A stretch of 11,499 nt of DNA, from the NCBI GenBank assembly GCA_002937555.1, contig PTKB01000055.1, forward strand, positions 1-11,499, written 5' to 3'. This document shows, one piece after another, positions 1 through 6,602 of this stretch (the stretch's first letter is position 1; each line of letters begins with the position of its first letter). Below the pieces are notes generated by a model. It was not told the origin of the DNA. It searched no databases and saw only the letters and a list, made by a program, of their open reading frames with translations. The translations under genes were made by a program, and so were the position numbers. This DNA comes from Alphaproteobacteria bacterium MarineAlpha10_Bin2 (GTDB lineage Bacteria; Pseudomonadota; Alphaproteobacteria; UBA828).

Positions 1-913
1 CCGCTTCCGCTTCAGGTGCCGCTTCCGCTTCAGGTGCCTCTTCCGCTTCAGGTGCCTCTTCCGCTTCAGGTGCCGCTTCGGCTTCAGGTGCCGCTTCGGC
101 CTCGGGCGCTGGCTCTGGTTCGGCCGTTGCTTTTTCCGCTTCGGCGGTTTCAACTTCTGCTTCGGCCGGTATTTCCTCTATCGGTGCTTCAGTTGATTCG
201 CCAATATCGGCGCCGGATTCGGCCAATTCCTGCTGCAGGCCGTCAATAATCGCGCGCGAAAACAGATCACAATAGAAATTCACCGCCCGTATGGCGTCGT
301 CGTTTCCGGGAATCGGATAGCTGATCAAATCGGGATCGCAATTGCTATCTACCACGGCGACGACGGGTATGCCCAACTTACGGGCCTCCATTACGGCGAT
401 GTCTTCCTTGTTGGTATCGATCACCACGAGAATATCCGGCACGCCGCCCATGTCCTTGATGCCGCCCAGCGCGCGATCCAATTTGTCGCGCCGGCGGGTG
501 AGTTGCAGGACCTCTTTCTTGGTCAGACCGAGATTTTCATCAGCCAGCTGTTCTTCGAGATCGATCAAGGTCTTGATCGATCCGGAAACGGCTTTCCAGT
601 TGGTCATCATGCCGCCCAGCCAACGGTGGTTGACATAATATTGACCGCTTCGCCGCGCCGCTTCGGCGACGGGCTCGGAGGCTTGGCGCTTGGTGCCGAC
701 GAACAGCACCCGCCCGCCCCCGGCGGCAACGTCGCGCAACGCCGTTAGCGCCTGATGGAACATCGGCACCGTCTGTTGCAGATCGAGAATATGGACACTG
801 TTGCGGATGCCAAAAATATAGGGACCCATTTTCGGGTTCCAGCGGCGCGTTTGATGTCCGAAATGAACGCCGGCTTCCAACAGCTGGCGCATGGTGAACT
901 CTGGCAGAGCCAT
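1..913 (-). CDS. rpsB: 30S ribosomal protein S2 with acidic repeat tail (partial)
   Basis: The first 304 codons are present and the 3' end lies beyond the left edge. The core (residues 1-235) is a standard S2 of the small ribosomal subunit: MRQLLEAGVHFGHQTRRWNPKM (8-29), FVGTKRQA (71-78), VNHRWLGGMMTNW (94-106), GGIKDMGGVPDILVVIDTNKE (150-170) and GIPVVAVVDSNCDP (181-194). After about residue 235 the protein continues into an acidic tail of at least 69 residues, almost only Ala, Glu and Pro with one lysine. It ends in six consecutive APEAEA/APEAEE units. E. coli S2 is about 240 residues and lacks this. Many alphaproteobacterial S2 proteins have Ala/Glu-rich extensions, so the tail is unlikely to be an error. 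The ATG at 913 is preceded by GGAGAAGG seven bases upstream. tsf usually follows. Confidence 0.98.
   Translation of the reverse strand, partial: MALPEFTMRQLLEAGVHFGHQTRRWNPKMGPYIFGIRNSVHILDLQQTVPMFHQALTALRDVAAGGGRVLFVGTKRQASEPVAEAARRSGQYYVNHRWLGGMMTNWKAVSGSIKTLIDLEEQLADENLGLTKKEVLQLTRRRDKLDRALGGIKDMGGVPDILVVIDTNKEDIAVMEARKLGIPVVAVVDSNCDPDLISYPIPGNDDAIRAVNFYCDLFSRAIIDGLQQELAESGADIGESTEAPIEEIPAEAEVETAEAEKATAEPEPAPEAEAAPEAEAAPEAEEAPEAEEAPEAEAAPEAEA
2..109 (-). repeat. 18-base tandem repeat coding for (APEAE[A/E])6
   Basis: Six head-to-tail 18-base units, consensus GCACCTGAAGCGGAAGCG on the minus strand, lie in frame within rpsB and reach the window edge, so the true copy number is unknown. The central units are identical in pairs, differing only at GCG/GAG in the last codon. 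The unit furthest inside the gene is more diverged (GCGCCCGAGGCCGAAGCG). Identical neighbours suggest recent duplication by slippage or unequal crossing-over. The length is a multiple of three, so changes in copy number keep the frame. Confidence 0.95.
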
Positions 914-1050
914 GTATTTTCCTTCTCCGGTTATGCCTCCGCGGAGTTGGTCCGGAATTTCTTGCCGGACACCGGAGCGGCAGACGCCCTATCACGGCGC
1001 GCACCGCATATCCGCGTGCGAATTACCCGCGCACAACTGCGCGGAAGCGA
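914..1050 (-). promoter_or_regulatory. Structured rpsB leader, possible autoregulatory element
   Basis: The transcript upstream of rpsB contains several inverted repeats. In order they are a perfect stem CCGCGCA-GTTG-TGCGCGG (1027-1044); a weaker stem CGCAC...GTGCG (1000-1020); and a closed structure in which CTCCGGT (971-977) can pair with ACCGGAG (925-931). The last one encloses a perfect hairpin GTCCGG...CCGGAC (950-970) and the palindrome CTCCGCGGAG (937-946). ACCGGAG runs into GGAGAAGG, the ribosome binding site of rpsB, so this pairing would hide part of it. In gammaproteobacteria S2 is known to repress its own mRNA through a structured leader. That this leader does the same is inference. 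Confidence 0.42.
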
Positions 1051-1080
1051 GACAAATACGCCTGCGCCGCCTACGGTGCA

Positions 1081-1086
1081 AGTCAA
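1081..1086 (-). promoter_or_regulatory. Possible -35 box for rpsB
   Basis: TTGACT stands just after the dnaE stop on the minus strand. In Alphaproteobacteria the -35 element is often the better conserved half of a promoter. No good -10 box lies at the ideal distance; the nearest AT-rich run, GTATTT, is four to five bases too far downstream. A promoter here would give a leader of roughly 130-140 bases, covering all the hairpins before rpsB. This is a weak prediction. Confidence 0.25.
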
Positions 1087-1097
1087 TTCATGGCGAT

Positions 1098-4000
1098 TTA
1101 GAGGTCGTGGACCGCCAAGACTCCTGGAATCGCGTCAATTTCTGCGCGAACCGCGGGCGACAGCGCGTAACGCTCTTTCAGCGCCACTTCGACCTGCCCC
1201 CGTTGCGGCGTTTTGACCAAGAAACGTATCTGCCCACCGCCATCACCCTGGCGCTCTAAAATTGTCTTCAAAGGAGCCAATGGCGCGCTCTCGGAAATAT
1301 GGATTTCCAGGCCTTTCATCCGGCCGACCGCGCGGCGTTCCAAATCGTCGGCGCTCTGAGCCGTCAGCTTGATCATGTCGCCGTCCGCACGAATATTGGC
1401 GTTCACCAACAGGAAACGGCCTGGCTCCAAGAGTTCCCGAGCAGCGCCATAGGCTTCCTGAAAAAAGGCGACTTCAAAGCTTCCGCTCGGATCCGAAAGC
1501 TGCACGAAAGCGAAACGACGCCCGTTCGAATCTCGTTCCTGCACATTGAGCACCACCCCCGCCACCGTCAAGCTGCTTGCGCCCTCACCGGCGCGCTCGA
1601 TGAATTGTGCGCAGGCGGTGGTCCTGAGAGCCTCAAGCACAGTGCTGTAGGCTTCCAGGGGATGTGCCGATAAATAGAAGCCGATCGCCTCTTGCTCGTG
1701 ATTCAAACGCTCCAATGGCGGCCAGTCCGCGACCTCCGCCAAGCTCGGCTCGGGCATGCCCATATTCGGCCCAGTGCCGAACAAGGAGTCCTGGCCGCTG
1801 TTGCGTTCGGCGCTCTCGGCGTGGCGCAGCAGTAATTCCACGGCTTCGTACAGTTTCCGGCGGCTTGGTTCGAGCCTATCGAACGCGCCGGCGCGTACCA
1901 AATTTTCGAGCTGCCGCTTGTTGACCACGCCGGCGCCGAGCCGCGTAGCGAAATCGAAGACGCTTGTGTACGGGCCATTGGCGTCGCGCTCGGCGACAAC
2001 CGCGCGCATCGCCGCATCGCCGACATTTTTTATCGCTGCCAAAGCATAGCGAATTGCCCGCGCGTCACCGTCCGGCAATTTTTCCACCGTAAAGTTCGCG
2101 CCGGAGGCGTTGATATCCGGCGGTAAGAGCGCAATGCCGATACGTTCCAGTTCTTGGCGGAAGGACGCCAATTTATCGGTATCACGAAGATCGAACGACA
2201 TCGACGCAGCCATGAACTCGACCGCATGGTTGGCCTTGAAATAAGCGGTTTGATAGGCGACCAAGGCGTAAGCGGCGGCATGAGATTTGTTGAAGCCGTA
2301 ATCGGCGAATTTGGCCACCAACTCGAATATCTGGCTGGCCTGCCCCTGGGCGACACCCTTGTCGACAGCGCCTTGCACAAACACTTCACGCTGGGCATCC
2401 ATTTCAGATTTGATTTTCTTGCCCATCGCGCGGCGCAACAGATCGGCGGCGCCGAGGCTGTAACCCGCGAGCACCTGAGCGATTTGCATGACCTGTTCTT
2501 GATAGACGATCACACCGTAGGTTTCGCGCAGGATGTCGACCAAACTCTCATGCATGTAGTCCGGCTGTTCCTCGCCATGTTTGCAGGCGATGAATTTTGG
2601 AATGTTGTTCATCGGGCCCGGTCTGTAGAGGGCAACCAGGGCGATGATGTCTTCGAACTTATCGGGCCGCATGCTGCGCAGAACGTCGCGCATGCCGGAA
2701 CTTTCCAGTTGGAACACCCCCATCGACGCGCCGCGCCCCAGCATCTCATAGGTCGCCGAGTCATTGAGGGGCAGGGTGTCGAGTTCGAGCGCCGTGCCAC
2801 CATCGCGCACCAGCCGGCAGGCATATTCGAGAACGCTCAAGGTCTTCAAGCCGAGAAAATCAAACTTTACCAGCCCCGCGCGCTCGACATATTTCATCGA
2901 ATATTGCGTGACCGGCATGTCCGATCGCGGATCGCGATAGAGCGGGACGAGTTCCTGCAAAGGGCGGTCGCCGATCACCACGCCCGCGGCATGGGTCGAG
3001 GCATGTCGGTAGAGGCCCTCAAGTTGCAGGGCGATATCCAACAGCCGGGTCACCGAGGCGTCTTCGTCTTTCATCACCTGGAATTGTGGCTCGCCGTCGA
3101 TCGCCTGCTGCAGGGAGACCGGGTTGGCTGGGTTATAGGGGACAAGTTTCGAAAGCCGGTCGACCTGGCCGTAGGGCATGCCCATGACACGTCCCACGTC
3201 GCGGATAACGGCGCGCGCCTGAAGCTTGCCGAAGGTGATGATCTGCGCCACGCGGTCGCGGCCATACTTTTCGCACACATGTTCGATAACCAGGTCGCGC
3301 CGCTCCTGGCAGAAGTCGATATCGAAATCCGGCATGGATACACGCTCGGGATTGAGGAATCTCTCGAACAACAAGCCAAATCGCAACGGGTCGAGGTCGG
3401 TGATGGTGAGCGCCCAGGCGACCACCGAGCCGGCGCCGGAGCCCCTGCCCGGTCCGACGGGTATGTTCTCGGATTTCGCCCAGTGGATGAACTCCGCAAC
3501 GATGAGGAAATAGCCGGGATATTTCATATCGACGATCACGCCGAGCTCGAAATTCAGGCGCTGGCGATAGGGTTTCGCAACGGCGACCTTCTCCTCGTCC
3601 GACATATCCTCTTTGAACACATTGCGCTCGAGACGGGAGTTGAGGCCGCTCTCCGCCAAAGCGCGCAATTCGGCGGCTTCCGACATCCCCTCCGCCATCG
3701 GGAATGCCGGCAGGATGGGTGCATGTTCGGGCGCCATAAAGGCGCAGCGCCGCGCCACCATCAGGGTATTGTCCACCGCTTCGGGCAAATCGGCGAACAG
3801 CTCGCGCATTTCCTCGGCCGGCCGGAAACAATGATCCGGCGTCACGCGGGCGCGCTCCTCGTCGTCAATATGCGCGCTCTCAGCAATACACATTAGGGCG
3901 TCATGAGCGTGGTATTTTTCGCGCGGTCCGAAATAGACATCGTTGGTCGCCAGCAACGGCAGTCCTTGCGCATATGCCAGATCGACCATCGCCGTCTCAA

Positions 4001-4565
4001 TGCGGGCTTCGTCATCCATGCCGTGGCGCATGAGCTCGATATAGAAACGATCGGGGAAAATTTCCGCGAGACGGGCGGAAAGCGCCCGCGCGGCATCATC
4101 CTGCCCATCCAATAGGAGCGCTCCGAGCGGTCCGCGCGGCCCTCCGGAAAGCGCCAACAAACCCTCGGAATGCTCGGCCAGACAGGCGAGATCGATTTGC
4201 GGCGTCTCGCCGCTAGGCGTTTCCAAATGGGCAATACTGGTGAGCGCCATCAAGTTGCGCCAGCCGGTTTCGTTCTGCACCAGAAATGCCGGCCAATAGG
4301 GTTCTTCCGCCCGCGTATGTCGCCGGCTGTCCTCACGCGCGTTTCGGCGCAGCGCCAGTTCGCAGCCCAAAATCGGCTGTATACCGGATTTCCTACACGC
4401 CTCGGAAAACTCAAGCGCGCCGAACAAATTGTTCCTGTCGGTGATCGCGACGGCCGGCATGCGCTCTCTCCGGCACAACCCGGAAAGCTCATCTATCTTG
4501 ATCGCGCCTTCCGAAAGCGAATAAGCAGAATGCACATGGAGATGGACAAAGCTGGCGTGGCTCAT
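1098..4565 (-). CDS. dnaE: DNA polymerase III alpha subunit
   Basis: This 1155-residue protein is the replicative polymerase, of normal length for DnaE. An N-terminal PHP domain (FVHLHVHSAYSLSEGA, AITDRNNLFG) is followed by the polymerase core: VGPGRGSGAGS near 370-380, PDFDIDF with catalytic D413 and D415, and VKFDFLGLKTL with the third aspartate, D569. YGFNKSHAAAYALVAYQTAY lies near 756-775. QDSLF at 925-929 sits where E. coli has its internal beta-clamp binding motif, and an OB fold spans about 997-1078. The protein ends AIPGVLAVHDL. The frame is open to a TTG at 4580, but the ATG at 4565 gives the conserved N-terminus, so I start there; its ribosome binding site is weak. Proofreading would normally come from a separate epsilon subunit. 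The PHP domain has a patchy set of metal ligands. The order lolD-dnaE-rpsB is common in this class. Confidence 0.98.
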   Translation of the reverse strand: MSHASFVHLHVHSAYSLSEGAIKIDELSGLCRRERMPAVAITDRNNLFGALEFSEACRKSGIQPILGCELALRRNAREDSRRHTRAEEPYWPAFLVQNETGWRNLMALTSIAHLETPSGETPQIDLACLAEHSEGLLALSGGPRGPLGALLLDGQDDAARALSARLAEIFPDRFYIELMRHGMDDEARIETAMVDLAYAQGLPLLATNDVYFGPREKYHAHDALMCIAESAHIDDEERARVTPDHCFRPAEEMRELFADLPEAVDNTLMVARRCAFMAPEHAPILPAFPMAEGMSEAAELRALAESGLNSRLERNVFKEDMSDEEKVAVAKPYRQRLNFELGVIVDMKYPGYFLIVAEFIHWAKSENIPVGPGRGSGAGSVVAWALTITDLDPLRFGLLFERFLNPERVSMPDFDIDFCQERRDLVIEHVCEKYGRDRVAQIITFGKLQARAVIRDVGRVMGMPYGQVDRLSKLVPYNPANPVSLQQAIDGEPQFQVMKDEDASVTRLLDIALQLEGLYRHASTHAAGVVIGDRPLQELVPLYRDPRSDMPVTQYSMKYVERAGLVKFDFLGLKTLSVLEYACRLVRDGGTALELDTLPLNDSATYEMLGRGASMGVFQLESSGMRDVLRSMRPDKFEDIIALVALYRPGPMNNIPKFIACKHGEEQPDYMHESLVDILRETYGVIVYQEQVMQIAQVLAGYSLGAADLLRRAMGKKIKSEMDAQREVFVQGAVDKGVAQGQASQIFELVAKFADYGFNKSHAAAYALVAYQTAYFKANHAVEFMAASMSFDLRDTDKLASFRQELERIGIALLPPDINASGANFTVEKLPDGDARAIRYALAAIKNVGDAAMRAVVAERDANGPYTSVFDFATRLGAGVVNKRQLENLVRAGAFDRLEPSRRKLYEAVELLLRHAESAERNSGQDSLFGTGPNMGMPEPSLAEVADWPPLERLNHEQEAIGFYLSAHPLEAYSTVLEALRTTACAQFIERAGEGASSLTVAGVVLNVQERDSNGRRFAFVQLSDPSGSFEVAFFQEAYGAARELLEPGRFLLVNANIRADGDMIKLTAQSADDLERRAVGRMKGLEIHISESAPLAPLKTILERQGDGGGQIRFLVKTPQRGQVEVALKERYALSPAVRAEIDAIPGVLAVHDL

Positions 4566-4593
4566 GGACCCGACTCGCAAGAAATTGAGACGG

Positions 4594-4622
4594 ATATAGA
4601 TTCCACACTGTGGGGGAAGTTG
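4594..4622 (-). promoter_or_regulatory. Candidate dnaE promoter with a palindrome in the spacer
   Basis: The 88-base gap between lolD and dnaE contains, on the minus strand, CTATAT (4594-4599) as a good -10 box. Seventeen bases upstream is CAACTT (4617-4622), a poor -35 box. Transcription would begin near 4586, about 20 bases before the ATG. The palindrome CCACAGTGTGG (4603-4613) fills most of the spacer and could be an operator. I see no convincing terminator after lolD, so read-through from the lol genes remains possible. Confidence 0.32.
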
Positions 4623-4653
4623 TCACCCCGAATCCGGGCCGTCGATCCGTTGC

Positions 4654-5343
4654 TTAGCTTTGTTCCGTCAAAATGCCGTTGTCGAGCGCCACATGGCGGT
4701 CCATGCGGGCCGCCAAATCCAGATTGTGGGTGGCGATGAGCGCGGCCAGCCCGGTGTCGCGGACCGCCGCCATCAACGCATCGAACACGGATTTTGCGTT
4801 TTCCTGATCGAGATTGCCGGTCGGCTCGTCCGCCAGCAACAGGAGCGGCCGATTGGCCAGAGCGCGGGCGATCGCGACCCGCTGTTGCTCGCCGCCCGAC
4901 ATCTGTGCCGGCCGGTGGTTTTTCCGTTGCGTCATATCCAAGCGCGCCAACAGGTCATCGGCATGTTGCCGCGCCCGCCGTTTTCCGGCGCCGCCGATCA
5001 TCTGCGGCAGCATGACATTCTCGCGCGCGGAAAACTCCGGCAGGAGATGATGGAACTGATAGACGAAGCCGAGTTTTTCGCGGCGTGCCCGGGTGCGTTG
5101 GCGTTCCGACATGGCGGCGCAAGATTCACCGGCGATTATGATCTCACCGCCATCCGGCTGTTCCAGCAGCCCGGCCAATTGAAGCAAGGTCGATTTACCG
5201 GCGCCGGAAGGACCAGTTAGCGCGACCACTTCGCCCTCAGCAATGCTGAATGACACGCCGCGCAACACTTCGATCGCGGCGCCGCCCTGATAGAATGTAC
5301 GCCGCAGGTTTGTGAGTTCCAGAACGCGCGCGCCATCAGTCAT
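4654..5343 (-). CDS. lolD: Lipoprotein-releasing ABC transporter ATP-binding protein
   Basis: This 229-residue ATPase powers the LolC-type permease encoded just upstream. Walker A is GPSGAGKST at 44-52, the ABC signature MSGGEQQRVAIARAL is at 148-162, Walker B is LLLLADEPTGNLD at 167-179, and the switch histidine is H206 (ATHNLD). The N-terminus VLELTNLRRTFYQG and VLRGVSFSIAEGEVVALTGPSG is typical of the MacB/LolD/FtsE group; pairing with lolC points to LolD. The same frame stays open upstream to 5598 inside lolC, but that stretch translates to arginine-, tryptophan- and serine-rich sequence unlike an ABC protein, so the ATG at 5343 is the start. It overlaps the lolC end by eight bases. The gene is followed by an 88-base gap before dnaE. 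Confidence 0.96.
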   Translation of the reverse strand: MTDGARVLELTNLRRTFYQGGAAIEVLRGVSFSIAEGEVVALTGPSGAGKSTLLQLAGLLEQPDGGEIIIAGESCAAMSERQRTRARREKLGFVYQFHHLLPEFSARENVMLPQMIGGAGKRRARQHADDLLARLDMTQRKNHRPAQMSGGEQQRVAIARALANRPLLLLADEPTGNLDQENAKSVFDALMAAVRDTGLAALIATHNLDLAARMDRHVALDNGILTEQS

Positions 5344-6580
5344 GACGAAGCGCCTCCACCGGGTCGACCCGCGCCGCCCGCCAGGCCGGATAAAGTGTCG
5401 CCAGGAAAGACAGGGCGAGCGCCAAAATCGCCACCACGGCCACCTCGCCGCCGTCGATCCGGGTCGGCAGTTGCGACAGAAAGTAGAATTCATGCGGGAA
5501 AAGCCGCGTGCCGAACAGACCTTCGACGAATTCGCGAATGGGCTCGATGTAAAAAGCGAAGAGAATGCCGCCGACAACACCTGTAACCGTGCCAACAATG
5601 CCGATCAAAGCCCCGTTCATGAAAAAGATCCGCATGATCTGGCCGCGCGTCGCCCCGACCGTTCGCAATATGGCGATTTGGCGCCCCTTGCTCTTCACCA
5701 GCATGATCATGCTCGAAATGATGTTGAACGCGGCGACGAGCACGATGAGCATCAGGATCAGGAACATCACCCGCTGCTCGACTTCGAGCACGCTAAAGTA
5801 GGTCGCGTTTATTTGCTGCCAATCGGTCAGTCGGAAGTTTGTGCCAATGGCTTGCCCGAGGGCGGGCCGCATGGCGCGCACCCGATCCGGATTTTCGACG
5901 GTGATTTCCAGCGAAGAAACCGCGTCTCGATATTTGAAATGAATTTGCGCCAGATTGAGCGGCATAAAGACGAAACCGCTGTCATATTCCGACATGTCGA
6001 CATTGAAGGTGCCGACGATCTCGTATGCGCGGGCGCGCGGCACGCTGCCAAGCGCGGTCGCGGTCACCGTCGGCGCGATGAGGCGAATGGAATCACCGAC
6101 CTCGAGGCGCAGTTTGTTCGCCAGGCGATGCCCGACGATGACGCCTTCGCTCTTCGCATAGGGCTGAATCGCGTCAGCAGACAAACCGCTCACGACCCGC
6201 TCTTTGCGGGCGAGGTCTTCTGCCGAAATGCCGTAAACAAGTGCGCCGGTCACCCGGCGCGCACCGCGCGCCAAGACTTCGGCCCGGATCACGGGTGCTG
6301 CGGTCTCAACGCCTTCGATGGCGCGTACTTTGTCCGCCAGGGGACCGTAATCGGTGATCGCACCGTCAATGGCGCGGGCGACGACATGCGGCTGGAGACC
6401 GAGTATGCGGGTGAGCAATTCCTCGCGAAACCCGCCCATCACCGACATCACCACAATTAGCGTGAAGACGCCAAACGCAATGCCAAGAAGCGAGAACATT
6501 GCGACCAGAAATGTGAACGTCTCTCTTCGTCCCGGCCAGAGATAGCGCAGCGCGACCATTCTCTCGAAAGTGGACAGCAT
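5336..6580 (-). CDS. lolC: Lipoprotein-releasing ABC transporter permease (LolC/LolE family)
   Basis: This 414-residue inner-membrane protein is the permease of the Lol transporter, which extracts outer-membrane lipoproteins from the inner membrane and passes them to LolA. The topology is the expected one: a helix at about 23-47, a large periplasmic domain (about 50-268), then three helices near 271-296, 317-347 and 378-398. Family signatures include MSVMGGFREELLTRILGLQP near 45-64, the cytoplasmic coupling segment KSKGRQIAILRTVGATRGQI (296-315) and the C-terminal YPAWRAARVDPVEALRHD. Only one permease gene accompanies lolD, so the transporter may use two copies of this protein (LolF-like) in place of a LolC-LolE pair, unless a second gene lies elsewhere. 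The stop overlaps the lolD start by eight bases, indicating coupled translation. Confidence 0.94.
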   Translation of the reverse strand: MLSTFERMVALRYLWPGRRETFTFLVAMFSLLGIAFGVFTLIVVMSVMGGFREELLTRILGLQPHVVARAIDGAITDYGPLADKVRAIEGVETAAPVIRAEVLARGARRVTGALVYGISAEDLARKERVVSGLSADAIQPYAKSEGVIVGHRLANKLRLEVGDSIRLIAPTVTATALGSVPRARAYEIVGTFNVDMSEYDSGFVFMPLNLAQIHFKYRDAVSSLEITVENPDRVRAMRPALGQAIGTNFRLTDWQQINATYFSVLEVEQRVMFLILMLIVLVAAFNIISSMIMLVKSKGRQIAILRTVGATRGQIMRIFFMNGALIGIVGTVTGVVGGILFAFYIEPIREFVEGLFGTRLFPHEFYFLSQLPTRIDGGEVAVVAILALALSFLATLYPAWRAARVDPVEALRHD

Positions 6581-6602
6581 ACGGGGTTTTCCGGACGGAC
6601 TT

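Noticed and set aside
1..109. The periodic left edge as a CRISPR array or mobile-element end
   Set aside because: The 18-base units are contiguous without spacers and stay in frame with rpsB, so they are a coding tandem repeat.
16..249. A plus-strand frame encoding repeated LPLQVP units
   Set aside because: It is the complementary reading of the rpsB tandem repeat; the minus-strand frame joins seamlessly to the conserved S2 core.
2154..3896. A 580-codon open frame on the plus strand opposite dnaE
   Set aside because: It lies wholly antisense to the conserved polymerase core, its translation is rich in His, Arg, Asp and Gly without recognisable domains, and GC-rich codons on the minus strand readily leave such frames open.
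4566..4580. TTG start for dnaE five codons upstream
   Set aside because: The ATG at 4565 fits the conserved DnaE N-terminus, and no ribosome binding site favours the TTG.
4632..4643. CCCG-GATT-CGGG hairpin as a lolD terminator
   Set aside because: A four-base-pair stem without a following T-run is too weak to call.
5344..5598. N-terminal extension of lolD inside lolC
   Set aside because: The extra 85 residues are compositionally abnormal and overlap conserved lolC coding sequence; ABC homology begins just after the ATG at 5343.
5312..6460. A 382-codon open frame on the plus strand opposite lolC
   Set aside because: It is antisense to lolC; its translation is charged and low in hydrophobic residues with no domain I recognise.
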